Source: Prosthecobacter sp. (lineage in GTDB: Bacteria > Verrucomicrobiota > Verrucomicrobiia > Verrucomicrobiales > Verrucomicrobiaceae). From it: 64,000 nucleotides of DNA. Where the stretch lies: NCBI RefSeq assembly GCF_029946185.1, contig NZ_JAQSEA010000309.1, forward strand, positions 1 to 64,000, in the 5' to 3' direction. The number at the start of each line of letters is the position of its first letter. Within the stretch, counting starts at the first letter, position 1. The translations under genes and the position numbers were made by a program. The notes beneath the pieces are model-generated. The model made no database searches and was not told where the DNA came from. It was given only the letters and a program-made list of their open reading frames with translations. Below are positions 43,106-51,348 of this stretch, piece by piece.

Positions 43106-44350
43106 CTATTTATTGATGCTGGAAATGGTCTGGAAGATGGTGGTCATCATGAGGTAGGCCATGAGGCCGACCATGCCGGCCATGAGGCAGACGATGAGGG
43201 GCTGGATGAGCGCGGCGAGCGTGTCGATCTTCTTGCTGAGCTCACGGTCGAAGCGTTCGGCGGCGCGTGCGAGTGCGGCTGGCATGTCGCCGGTTTGCTC
43301 GCCCACGTTCACCATGTCGATGAGCAGCGGCGGGAACTGAGCGCTACGGTCGAGTGCGCGGGAAAGCGCAACGCCTTCGCCTACGTTGCGCATGACGCTT
43401 TCAAATTCCTGCTGCAGGTAGGGATTGTCCGTGGCCTGATGCGTGAGCTGCATGGCCTGCACCATGGTGAGGCCGTTGCCGAGAAGGTTGGCCATCGTTT
43501 CCAAAAACTGGACGTAGAACCGTGCGCGGAAGATGCCGCCGAAGAGCGGGATGCGCAGCTTGAACCGCGCCCAAGGGATGGCCGACTCAGGGCGCGAGAT
43601 CCACGCCTTGCCGAGAATGTAGGCAACGATGCCGCCGAGAATGAGCATCCACCAGGTGGCCTTGAAGGTGTCGCTGATTTTCAGGATGATCTGCGCGGCC
43701 AATGGCAACGAGCCACCGGTGGAATCGAGCATCTCCGTGAGTTTCGGGATGAGATAGACCACGAACAGCAACGTAACAGCAACTGCTGCGACGATGAGGA
43801 ACGCGGGATAAAGCAGCGCGGAGAGCACCTTGGATTTCAGCGCTTGCAAGGAACGCATGTACTGCGCTTGACGCTTCAAGATGGTGCTCAGCGAACCGCT
43901 GGCTTCACCCGCTGAGACAAGCGCGCAGAAGAGTTTGCCGAAGCTGGGGCTGGTGGCAGCGATGGCTTTGGAGAAGGCCATGCCATCACGCACTTTTCCA
44001 CGCAGCACGGTGGCGAGAGTTTTGATGCCGGAGAGTTCACGGCGGCGCTCCATAGTGGCGAGTGCAGGCTCAAGCTGGATGCCCGCACCGACGAGGTCGG
44101 AGAGTTCTTCAATGAAGAGCACGACCTGCGGGAGCTTGAGTTTGATGACGCCACCGGGGGTCGTTTCGGTGGTCTTCACACTCTGCCTGGCCTTGGTGAC
44201 TGGCGTTTTAAAATCACCTGCAACTTCCAGTTTGATGGGCTGAATTTTCTTTTTCCCGAGCAGTGCAAACGCTTCGCTGCGATCCGACGCAGCCAACTCC
44301 CCGGTGATGAGACCGGAAGGACCTTGGGCGCTGTAAACGAAGGTTGGCAT
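43106..44350 (-). CDS. gspF: GspF, type II secretion inner-membrane platform protein
   Basis: 414 residues with two T2SSF domains, each ending in helical hairpins: ALLYPAFLIVAAVAVTLLFV and KLTEMLDSTGG, then LTMVQAMQLTHQATDNPYLQ and PLIVCLMAGMVGLMAYLMMT. N-terminal MPTFVYSAQGPSGLITGELA is the usual start. It begins four bases after the gspE stop. Confidence 0.95.
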   Translation of the reverse strand: MPTFVYSAQGPSGLITGELAASDRSEAFALLGKKKIQPIKLEVAGDFKTPVTKARQSVKTTETTPGGVIKLKLPQVVLFIEELSDLVGAGIQLEPALATMERRRELSGIKTLATVLRGKVRDGMAFSKAIAATSPSFGKLFCALVSAGEASGSLSTILKRQAQYMRSLQALKSKVLSALLYPAFLIVAAVAVTLLFVVYLIPKLTEMLDSTGGSLPLAAQIILKISDTFKATWWMLILGGIVAYILGKAWISRPESAIPWARFKLRIPLFGGIFRARFYVQFLETMANLLGNGLTMVQAMQLTHQATDNPYLQQEFESVMRNVGEGVALSRALDRSAQFPPLLIDMVNVGEQTGDMPAALARAAERFDRELSKKIDTLAALIQPLIVCLMAGMVGLMAYLMMTTIFQTISSINK

Positions 44351-44354
44351 AGAA

Positions 44355-46124
44355 TTAGGCGGCTAACCGAGAGGGGGGCATGGTGGTCGTCTGCGGAGCG
44401 TGATCGCGATCACTGGCGGCGGTGACGCTGAGGACCTCCTCGATGGTGGTTTCGCCGCTGAGCACTTTTTGGAAGCCGTAGCCGCGCATGGGGATGTAAC
44501 CGTCCTTGATGGCCTGCTTGTGAAACTCGGCGGGATGGGCGCGGCTGTTGATGAGATGCTGCAGCGCATGGGTGACGAGACAGACCTCGTAGATGGAGAG
44601 ACGGCCTTGGAAGCCGCTGCCGCGGCAGGCTTCACAGCCCACTGAGCGCATGATCTTGCCGGAGAGGTGGGACGGGAAGCCGATGGACTTGAGATAGCTC
44701 TCCTCCACCTCTGTGGGTGTTTTGCACACAGGGCAGAGTTTGCGAACGAGACGCTGGGCGAAGAAGGCGCGGACGGCACTGGAGACGAGGAAGGGCTCCA
44801 CGCCCATGTCGATGAGACGGGTGATGCCGCCGAGGGCGTCATTCGTGTGGAGTGTGCTGAAGACGAGGTGACCTGTGAGCGCAGCACGCACGGCGATTTC
44901 GGTGGTTTCGAGGTCGCGCATTTCCCCGATCATCACGACGTTGGGATCACCGCGCAGAATGCTGCGCAGTCCCGTACCGAAGGTGAGGCCGATCTCGGGC
45001 TTCACCGCGATTTGCACGATGCCCGGCATCTTGTACTCCACGGGGTCTTCAATGGTGACGATGCGGCGATGCGTCTGATTGAGATCCGTGAGGAAAGCGT
45101 AAAGCGTGGTCGATTTGCCGCTGCCGGTGGGGCCGGTAATGAGGATGATGCCGTTGGGCAGTTTCAGCAGTTCATCGACGATGGGGCGAATGTTGTCCGT
45201 GAGGCCAAGACGGTTCACCGTGACTTGCTGCTGGGCCAGAAGACGCAAGCTGATGCTTTCGCCTTCGACCGATGGAATGGTGGCCACGCGCACGTCGATG
45301 CCGAGGCCGTCGAGCTCGAGATTGATGCGGCCATCCTGCGGCAGACGTTTTTCGGCGATGTCGAGGCGCGCCATGATCTTGAGGCGGGCGATCACGGAGG
45401 CTTGCAGCGACTTGATGTTTTCAGGCACTGCCAGTTCTTCGAGGCGACCGTCGATGCGGTAGCGGATGCGCAGGCGATCCTGCTGTGGCTCGACGTGGAT
45501 GTCCGTGGCGCGTTGCTCCAGACCACGGCGGATGATTTGATTCACGAAGCGCACCACGGAGGCCTCTTCGTCCTCGGGCTCATCGAGCACGGTGACTTCA
45601 TCACGCAAATCTTCCGCGCCCCAGTCGGCACGACCGCGCAGGATTTTTTCAAACGTGTCCGCACCCAGACCGTAGAGCTTTTGCAGTCCTTCGACAATGC
45701 GGGTGCGCTGCCCGACATGCCAGACGACCGGCATCGTCAGACTCGCTGCCACACGCTGGTGGGCTATGAGACTGAGCGGATCAAAGGTGGCGATGTGCAG
45801 CGTGCGCTCTGTCTCCGAGCCGTCTTCGTTTTTCGTTTCTTCGGTAAAAACAGGCAGCAAGCGATGACGCAGAGCGATCTCCGCCGGCAGCATACGGCGC
45901 ATACCCTGCTCTGTCGGTTGATCTTCATCCTTCGGCTCCCACCACGGCAGGTTGAGAGTCTTGGCCAAGGCGGCCAGGAAATCGCGCTCGCGCACGCCCT
46001 CGCAATCCAGTACCGCGTCCACGAATGACGTCTGATTGAAGCATGCTTCCTCCACCGCCTGCCGTACGGCAGGAAGATCGGCACAACCCGAGTCTTTGAG
46101 GATCTGATCGATGAGTGGAAGCAT
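44355..46124 (-). CDS. gspE: GspE, type II secretion ATPase
   Basis: 589 residues. An N-terminal MshEN-type domain precedes the ATPase with Walker A GPTGSGKSTT (about residue 330), the aspartate box RIVTIEDPVEYK and Walker B MIGEMRDLETTEIAVRAAL, plus HLVFSTLHTNDA. The C-terminal zinc region has CPVC and CEACRGSGFQGR, as in GspE of classical systems. It is the first gene of the operon, after a 163-base gap containing a possible promoter. Confidence 0.95.
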   Translation of the reverse strand: MLPLIDQILKDSGCADLPAVRQAVEEACFNQTSFVDAVLDCEGVRERDFLAALAKTLNLPWWEPKDEDQPTEQGMRRMLPAEIALRHRLLPVFTEETKNEDGSETERTLHIATFDPLSLIAHQRVAASLTMPVVWHVGQRTRIVEGLQKLYGLGADTFEKILRGRADWGAEDLRDEVTVLDEPEDEEASVVRFVNQIIRRGLEQRATDIHVEPQQDRLRIRYRIDGRLEELAVPENIKSLQASVIARLKIMARLDIAEKRLPQDGRINLELDGLGIDVRVATIPSVEGESISLRLLAQQQVTVNRLGLTDNIRPIVDELLKLPNGIILITGPTGSGKSTTLYAFLTDLNQTHRRIVTIEDPVEYKMPGIVQIAVKPEIGLTFGTGLRSILRGDPNVVMIGEMRDLETTEIAVRAALTGHLVFSTLHTNDALGGITRLIDMGVEPFLVSSAVRAFFAQRLVRKLCPVCKTPTEVEESYLKSIGFPSHLSGKIMRSVGCEACRGSGFQGRLSIYEVCLVTHALQHLINSRAHPAEFHKQAIKDGYIPMRGYGFQKVLSGETTIEEVLSVTAASDRDHAPQTTTMPPSRLAA

Positions 46125-46161
46125 GGGAACTGACTGTCTAAATCCAGCCTTATAATACCTT

Positions 46162-46190
46162 ATATTTATGGTTTTTCATAGAAATGGCAA
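46162..46190 (-). promoter_or_regulatory. Possible promoter of the type II secretion operon
   Basis: On the minus strand TTGCCA (46185-46190) and AAATAT (46162-46167) are separated by 17 bases in an unusually AT-rich stretch, about 38 bases before the gspE start. TTGCCA is one mismatch from the -35 consensus but the -10 is weak; a TATTAT lies ten bases nearer. The position upstream of the first operon gene makes it plausible, nothing more. Confidence 0.3.
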
Positions 46191-46287
46191 GTTTTTAATA
46201 CATCTGAACCATTTGGAGAGCCGAAAAGTTCAGCTCTCTGGTCTTGGACACGGTTTTCCCCTGACTGCCTTTAGGCCCTCCCGACGC

Positions 46288-47340
46288 CTATTTTGCGGCG
46301 CTGATTTGCGCCACCATGGCATCTAAGGACCCGTTTTTGATCGCGATCACTCCCTTGGGATCGATGAGATAGAGGGTGGGGAAGTTGCGCAAGTTGTAGA
46401 GCGTGGTGTTGGGGCCGCTGCTGGTGTTGTCGAGCACGTTGCGGAAGCTGACCTGGTAATCGGCGAGGGCTTTTTTGGCCTCGGTCTCGATGTCGGTGTT
46501 CACCCCGAGCACGACGGCGTTTTTGTCTTTGAGCTGTTCAGCGGCTTGGTTCATCAGCGGCAGCGTGCCGTGGCAGGCATGGCACCAGCCGCCCCAAAAG
46601 ATGACGATGACGTATTTACCGCGGTAGTCGCTGAGCTTGAAGTTCACGCCGCCGGCATCCTTGCCCTCGATCTCCGGTGCTTCACACCCGACCTGAAGAT
46701 TGGTCATTTCAAACAGCATTTTGGCGGTGATGTCAGACAGCTTGAAGCCTTGGATGGTGACGTCGGCGTAGTCGGCGTTGAGCTGCTGAAAGCATTCGAG
46801 CGCCTTGTCCTTCGAAGCAGCGGCGGAGACGCGGTCGGCAGAGGCGTCGAAGTTTTTGAAATGGATGGCACCGAGGGCATAGAGAGCCGCCGCTTTTTCG
46901 TCACGGTGGGAGTTCTTCTCGATCACGGCCTTGAGCACCGGCTCGGCGGGCAGGCCGTGGTATTCGAGCTGCTTCACCGCTTCGGCGATACCCGGGCGAT
47001 CTGCAAAGGTGGTGCCAAGCATCTTCAGCGCTTCCTGGCCTTCGGGAAAACTCGCAGCGCCCATCACCAGCCAGTTCACGCCTTTCACCACATCCGGCTG
47101 ATCCAGGTTCGCCTGCAGCACCTCCATCATCACTTTGGCATAAGGCCCGGCGCTGGGGATGCTGGCGCGAAACTTGTTTTTCTCCTCCTCGGTGGCCGCT
47201 GCGATGAGCTTCTGGGTGTTGGCACGCACCGAGTTTTCGTATTCATCAATGATTGTGCGGATCTCCGTGTTGAGTGGGGAGGAGGGAGTCTGGGCCAGGA
47301 TGGAGACGATGGACAGCAGCAGGAGGACGATGGATCTCAT
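46288..47340 (-). CDS. Secreted thioredoxin-like protein (TlpA type)
   Basis: 350 residues with a signal peptide (MRSIVLLLLSIVSILAQ). The first two thirds are helical (TPR-like, GVNWLVMGAASFPEGQEALK, AAALYALGAIHFKNFDASAD); the C-terminal third is a redoxin domain: VGCEAPEIEGKDAGG, YVIVIFWGGWCHACHGTLPL with the redox pair CHAC, and YNLRNFPTLYLIDPKG with the cis-proline. Such proteins reduce disulfides outside the cytoplasm, for example in cytochrome c maturation. The gene is upstream of and on the same strand as the secretion operon. Confidence 0.85.
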   Translation of the reverse strand: MRSIVLLLLSIVSILAQTPSSPLNTEIRTIIDEYENSVRANTQKLIAAATEEEKNKFRASIPSAGPYAKVMMEVLQANLDQPDVVKGVNWLVMGAASFPEGQEALKMLGTTFADRPGIAEAVKQLEYHGLPAEPVLKAVIEKNSHRDEKAAALYALGAIHFKNFDASADRVSAAASKDKALECFQQLNADYADVTIQGFKLSDITAKMLFEMTNLQVGCEAPEIEGKDAGGVNFKLSDYRGKYVIVIFWGGWCHACHGTLPLMNQAAEQLKDKNAVVLGVNTDIETEAKKALADYQVSFRNVLDNTSSGPNTTLYNLRNFPTLYLIDPKGVIAIKNGSLDAMVAQISAAK

Positions 47341-47346
47341 GGTGAA

Positions 47347-48483
47347 TCAGCAAAGAGTACGACGGGTGCGGAATCCCAGCAACGGCAGACCGGCGATCAG
47401 GCACAGCAGCAGGCTTCCCGGCTCTGGAACCACCGAAAATGACTCATAGACATTGTCATAAACCAGCACCGGAACTCCGTAGAAATCTGTATGTTCGGTG
47501 AGAGTGAAGGTCCTGGCAGCAAGACCGCTATCGAGTGCTTCCACACGATAAACCGTGTCGTCCGTGAGACCCGTGAGCGTGATATTGTACCCCCCGGCGC
47601 TGTTGCTGAATCCGCTGGCCACGAGGATGCCGCTAGTATCATTGTACACATTGATCACCTGTCCAGCCAGCCCTTCTCCGGGTGTGTAAAAGGCATCCGC
47701 CAAGATCGTGTCCTGAAACACGGATCCCGTGAGTATGGCATCTGAAATGTAATTGATGCCATCATACCGAAACTGCGAGGCCAGATGTTCGGTGACAATG
47801 TACGGCCCGATGGCGGTGACGTTGCTGCCCGGAATAGCGATGCTTTGAAAGCCAATGCCGATTTCCTTCATGGCCGCACTCATCAGGAGATCACGATGTC
47901 CGGCCGGATTCTGAATGCCATTGCCATAACCTGCCGTCGCACCATTGCCATCCCCCCAGTCGATCACGAAGGCGGCATGGTTATGAATGGGCGACTGCGC
48001 CGAGGCAAATAGGTTTTCACCGAGGTTCAACCAGTTGGCCGAGTAGCCGCCATTAATCAGGCGCAGGTTGAGGCTCAAGCCGTCCAAGGAGTGCGCCTGC
48101 TGGTCGGAAGTCACCATCAGGTTGGAGTAGTTGGTGGCAGAGATATTCAATGCACTGTTCCATGCCAAAGGAGGTGCTGCTGTGAGACTGGAAAATTGCG
48201 TGGCGAGATCAGAAGCACTGGTGCCAAAAAAGTTCAGTGCAAAGGCAATGCTGGCATCGTTCGACTTGGTTCCCGCCCACACCCCTGGAGAGGAAAAATT
48301 GACCAGTTCGGCCAGTTCACCCTGAGGATCACTGCGGAAGCGGTTGGTCAGTTCCAGCATGTACTGCTGCTCGATGGTCGGATCTGCGGCAGTTGCAATG
48401 CCAGACAGGAGCGTGGCAGCACCCATCACGCCTGCGCACCAGCTTCGCCAAGGGCGTTGGGTCGTTTTGCGTAGAACTGACAC
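47347..48483 (-). CDS. Secreted CAP-domain protein with PEP-CTERM sorting signal
   Basis: From GTG 48483 (MSVLRKTTQRPW with the M from GTG) the protein has a signal peptide, a CAP/SCP domain (NRFRSDPQGELAEL, GENLFASAQSPIHNHAAFVI, GHRDLLMSAAMKEIG with the conserved histidines), two carboxypeptidase-like beta domains, and the C-terminal tail VPEPGSLLLCLIAGLPLL followed by FRTRR, a PEP-CTERM signal for exosortase processing. The GTG is chosen because AGAGGTG lies nine bases upstream and the signal peptide then starts correctly; the frame is open to ATG 48552 but that part is not signal-like. About 378 residues. Confidence 0.85.
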   Translation of the reverse strand: MSVLRKTTQRPWRSWCAGVMGAATLLSGIATAADPTIEQQYMLELTNRFRSDPQGELAELVNFSSPGVWAGTKSNDASIAFALNFFGTSASDLATQFSSLTAAPPLAWNSALNISATNYSNLMVTSDQQAHSLDGLSLNLRLINGGYSANWLNLGENLFASAQSPIHNHAAFVIDWGDGNGATAGYGNGIQNPAGHRDLLMSAAMKEIGIGFQSIAIPGSNVTAIGPYIVTEHLASQFRYDGINYISDAILTGSVFQDTILADAFYTPGEGLAGQVINVYNDTSGILVASGFSNSAGGYNITLTGLTDDTVYRVEALDSGLAARTFTLTEHTDFYGVPVLVYDNVYESFSVVPEPGSLLLCLIAGLPLLGFRTRRTLC

Positions 48484-48562
48484 GGAATGATTCACCTCTG
48501 TTAAATTATGGTATTTATATCCATCTGCCAAGCCTGATTCATCCACAGCCATCGAGAATCGT

Positions 48563-48580
48563 CACTTTGCGCCACAAAGT
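48563..48580. promoter_or_regulatory. Palindrome site 1 (CACTTTG-N5-CAAAGT)
   Basis: CACTTTGcgccaCAAAGT, an inverted repeat with a five-base centre, 80 bases upstream of the CAP gene and 41 bases upstream of the membrane-protein gene. Its centre (48572) is 33 bases, about three helical turns, from site 2. Probably an operator for the winged-helix regulator encoded at 49274. Confidence 0.6.
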
Positions 48581-48592
48581 TTTACTTGCATC

Positions 48593-48617
48593 ATTCACTT
48601 TGGCGCACAAAGTGAAT
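48593..48617. promoter_or_regulatory. Palindrome site 2, perfect 10-base arms
   Basis: ATTCACTTTG (48593-48602) and its exact complement CAAAGTGAAT (48608-48617) around GCGCA. It ends three bases before the ATG at 48621, so a bound protein would block transcription or initiation; an RNA hairpin at the start site is an alternative reading. Confidence 0.65.
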
Positions 48618-48620
48618 CAC

Positions 48621-49274
48621 ATGAGCACGACCGACGCCGCCTTGGAGAATCTCCGCATCATTCGTTCTTTGATGGAGAAGGCGCACATCTACCGCGCCGT
48701 TTCTGCTCCTGCGGCGCTCACAGGCGGTGTGCTGGCGCTCATCGCCGCCGTATGCCCAGTGTGGTATGCCGTGAAAATGCAAGGTGACGCCGTGATGGGT
48801 GATATATGCTTCCTGGAAATCTGGCTCATCATTCTCGGCATCGCCTCGGCCTTGAATGTCTTCCTGCTTGCCAAAGAGGCCAAACGTCGCAACCAGCCTT
48901 TCGTCTCCGCCGGCATGCGCATGGCGTTGCGAGCTTTTCTTCCTCCCCTTCTCGTCGGCGGCTGTGTCGGCATTGGTTTGATCGTGTTCCTGCACAATCT
49001 CACCCTGGCAGCGCTCATCTGGGCACTGTGTTACGGTCTGGCCCTGCTCAGCACCGCCAGCTTTTCCCCTCGCTCGCTGGTCCGTCTTGGCTGGGCCTTC
49101 GTTATCACCGGTTTGCTGGCCTTCTTTGGCTGGGCTGCTTGCAGCGATGTGCGCCTGCTCTCCAGTGACCTCGCCCCAGCGTCTCTCGTCATGGGCCTCA
49201 CCTTCGGCCTGCTGCATGTGGTTTATGCCCTGGCCGTGTTCTTCAGTGCCCAACCTGCGGAGGTGCAGCCGTAA
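48621..49274 (+). CDS. Polytopic membrane protein paired with winged-helix regulator
   Basis: From ATG 48621 (MSTTDAALENLRIIRSLMEK) the 217-residue protein has a short amphipathic N-terminus and about six membrane helices: TGGVLALIAAVCPVWYAV, IWLIILGIASALNVFLLA, FLPPLLVGGCVGIGLIVFL, LAALIWALCYGLALLST, LGWAFVITGLLAFFGWAA and LTFGLLHVVYALAVFF. I do not recognise a family. It is followed by the regulator in a one-base overlap (TAATG). Two palindromes lie directly upstream. A sensor or transport partner of the regulator is possible but unproven. Confidence 0.8.
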   Translation: MSTTDAALENLRIIRSLMEKAHIYRAVSAPAALTGGVLALIAAVCPVWYAVKMQGDAVMGDICFLEIWLIILGIASALNVFLLAKEAKRRNQPFVSAGMRMALRAFLPPLLVGGCVGIGLIVFLHNLTLAALIWALCYGLALLSTASFSPRSLVRLGWAFVITGLLAFFGWAACSDVRLLSSDLAPASLVMGLTFGLLHVVYALAVFFSAQPAEVQP

Positions 49275-49576
49275 TGATCGACTTCGATCAAATCGACAAG
49301 CTCATTCACGAAAAGGGCCGCCTCTCCATCATGACGCTGCTCTCCACCCGGGGCGAATGGGCCTTCCAGGATCTCAAGGCAGAACTCAGCATGAGCGACG
49401 GCAACCTCATCTCCCATCTCCGCACCCTCGGCACCGCCGGTTACATCAAAGAAACCCGCGATGAATCCGGCACCCGCCCACGCACCAGCTACGAACTCAC
49501 GCCAGAAGGACGCAAAGCTTTTAAAGACTACGTCGAGGTACTCGGCGAGATCGTCAAAGCCGCGCAGCAGACCTAA
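49274..49576 (+). CDS. Small winged-helix transcriptional regulator
   Basis: 100 residues, MIDFDQIDKLIHEKGRLSIM, with a helix-turn-helix (SMSDGNLISHLRTLGTAGYI) and wing (TRDESGTRPRTSYELTPEGRK). This is the ArsR/MarR-like winged fold without metal or ligand domains. It probably binds the CACTTTG palindromes that flank it, since one lies before its own operon and another 18 bases after its stop, before ispH. ATG overlaps the stop of the membrane protein gene. Confidence 0.85.
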   Translation: MIDFDQIDKLIHEKGRLSIMTLLSTRGEWAFQDLKAELSMSDGNLISHLRTLGTAGYIKETRDESGTRPRTSYELTPEGRKAFKDYVEVLGEIVKAAQQT

Positions 49577-49593
49577 GCGGCAGTTTTTTATCC

Positions 49594-49618
49594 ATTCACT
49601 TTGTCACGCAAAGCTAAC
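49594..49618. promoter_or_regulatory. Palindrome site 3, before ispH
   Basis: ATTCACTTTGtcacgCAAAGCTAAC: the left arm is identical to that of site 2 and the right arm keeps CAAAG, with the same five-base spacer. It ends six bases before the ATG of ispH at 49625, which suggests that ispH and the di-iron gene are controlled separately or again by the same regulator inside the cassette. Confidence 0.6.
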
Positions 49619-49624
49619 AACACC

Positions 49625-50521
49625 ATGAACATCATCCTCGCTCAACATCACGGCATGTGCTTCGGCGTCCGCGACGCCCTGCGCACCACTCATACGGCCG
49701 CACAACGCGCCCCGCTCACCATCCTCGGCCAACTCGTTCACAACCCACTCGTGGACCGTCACCTCGCCACCCTCGGTGCATTGCGCGGTGACCTCGATGA
49801 TTTAAACAGCGCCACCACGCAGCAAGTCGCCATCACTGCCCACGGTGCCTCTGATCGCCATCGCCAAGCTTGGCAAAGCGCCGGCCACACGGTCATCGAC
49901 ACCACCTGCCCGCTTGTTAAAAAGGCGCATCATGCTCTCGCCATGTTGGTGAACGAAGGCTACCAGCCGGTTGTCATCGGCCAGAATCAGCACGTCGAAG
50001 TGCGCGGACTCATTGGCGATTTCCCCTCGGCTGTCGTCGTGCTTGAGGAGGCCGACCTCGACCGAGTGCCCTCTCATCCGCGACTCGGCATCGTCTCACA
50101 AACCACGCAGCCGGTCGAAATCGCCCTCCGTCTGGTGGATGCCATCAAACGCCGCCATCGCAGCTCTGAAGTCCGGTTCATCGACACGATCTGCCATCCC
50201 ACCAAACAACGCCAGACAGCGATGGATGATCTGCTGCGCGATTGTGATCACATCATCGTCATCGGGGGGCGCAACAGCAACAACACGCGACAGCTCGTAC
50301 AAAAAGCCAGCGCTCACGGCCTGCCCACGATCCAGATCGAACACGCCGACGAACTCGATCCCGCCTGGTTTGGCAAGGCCCGTAACGTCGGCGTCACCGC
50401 TGGCACCTCCACGCTGGATGAAACGGTGGATGCCGTCATGCAACGCCTCCGCCAGATCGCCGCCGAACTGCGCAGCAACCCTGTCCACGAATTCCTCCGC
50501 TCCATGCTCCACGCCGCCTAA
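49625..50521 (+). CDS. ispH: 4-hydroxy-3-methylbut-2-enyl diphosphate reductase (IspH/LytB)
   Basis: 298 residues from ATG 49625 (MNIILAQHHGMCFGVRDALR). The three [4Fe-4S] cysteines are in GMCFGV, DTTCPLV and DTICHPTKQRQ; the substrate residues HVEV, VSQTTQ and GGRNSNNTRQL are also present. IspH makes IPP and DMAPP in the last step of the MEP pathway. It is unusual that ispH sits behind a regulator and beside a di-iron protein, 48 bases after the regulator stop with an operator between, so it may be an extra, regulated copy. Complete length. Confidence 0.9.
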   Translation: MNIILAQHHGMCFGVRDALRTTHTAAQRAPLTILGQLVHNPLVDRHLATLGALRGDLDDLNSATTQQVAITAHGASDRHRQAWQSAGHTVIDTTCPLVKKAHHALAMLVNEGYQPVVIGQNQHVEVRGLIGDFPSAVVVLEEADLDRVPSHPRLGIVSQTTQPVEIALRLVDAIKRRHRSSEVRFIDTICHPTKQRQTAMDDLLRDCDHIIVIGGRNSNNTRQLVQKASAHGLPTIQIEHADELDPAWFGKARNVGVTAGTSTLDETVDAVMQRLRQIAAELRSNPVHEFLRSMLHAA

Positions 50522-50541
50522 CCCACTAACCAAGCCCCCTT

Positions 50542-51348
50542 ATGAACACTCAACATTGGATCAGCCACTTCGAAGCCAACACCCGCCTCAATCATGAGCT
50601 GCAACTGCCGGACACCGCATGCGATTTGCCCGAACACGTTCGCACCGCGCTTGCCCGCTCCATCGCCATCTTCCAGCTTGGCGAAAGTGGTGGTGGCACG
50701 CGCTTGCGACGCTACACGCGCAGCATCGCCTCATTGGAAAACCTGAAAGGCTATCAGCGTGCCGTCGATCTCTTCGTTGCCGAGGAGCAGAGCCACGCCG
50801 CGCTGCTGGCACGCGCGGTCACTCATCTGCGCGGCACCCTGCTTCAGAAGCAATGGACGAACTCCATCTTCCGCTGGATGCGCGATCTAGTGAACCTCGA
50901 ATTCAACATCCAGGTGCTCCTCACTGCGGAACTCATCGCCGAAGTCTATTTCGGCCTTCTCTCACTGCGTTGCAGCGATCCCGTCGTCCAGACCGTCGCC
51001 AAAAAACTCCTGCGTGATGAAATGGGCCATCTCTCTTTCCAGCGCGATTTCCTGTTTGAGCGCCTCAATACGTTCACGCCTGCCGTGCAACGTCTCTGGC
51101 GCTGGCAGTTCCAGGCCATTCATTTCGCCACCGCCTGCGTCGTAGCGTGGGATCATCGCGACTGCCTGCGCAGTCTGAACATCACACCCACCGACTTCCG
51201 CGCCCGCGCCCTGCGCTGCTGGCAGAGCTTCCAGTCACGGCTTGAACACCGTCTGCACGAAGACAAATCTCAAGCCCGCCATGAGTCTGGCTCAACACCC
51301 GGGTACAACCGCTCCAGCAACGCGACCATGCAATCGCCGGTAAGCTGA
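50542..51348 (+). CDS. Ferritin-like di-iron protein
   Basis: 268 residues. Helices carry the ligand motifs E48, E82-x-x-H85 (FVAEEQSHAALL), E130 or E134 (LLTAELIAEVYF) and E160-x-x-H163 (LLRDEMGHLSFQ), the classical pattern of two E-x-x-H helices. Members of this class include AurF-type N-oxygenases and other oxidases. The start is 20 bases after the ispH stop, so they form a unit. The polar C-terminus (SGSTPGYNRSSNATMQSPVS) overlaps the convergent GTPase gene by 79 bases. Substrate unknown. Confidence 0.8.
   Translation: MNTQHWISHFEANTRLNHELQLPDTACDLPEHVRTALARSIAIFQLGESGGGTRLRRYTRSIASLENLKGYQRAVDLFVAEEQSHAALLARAVTHLRGTLLQKQWTNSIFRWMRDLVNLEFNIQVLLTAELIAEVYFGLLSLRCSDPVVQTVAKKLLRDEMGHLSFQRDFLFERLNTFTPAVQRLWRWQFQAIHFATACVVAWDHRDCLRSLNITPTDFRARALRCWQSFQSRLEHRLHEDKSQARHESGSTPGYNRSSNATMQSPVS

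Noticed and set aside
43061-46028. Plus-strand frames opposite gspE and gspF (up to 453 codons)
   Set aside because: Compositionally skewed mirrors of the secretion genes without start sites or motifs.
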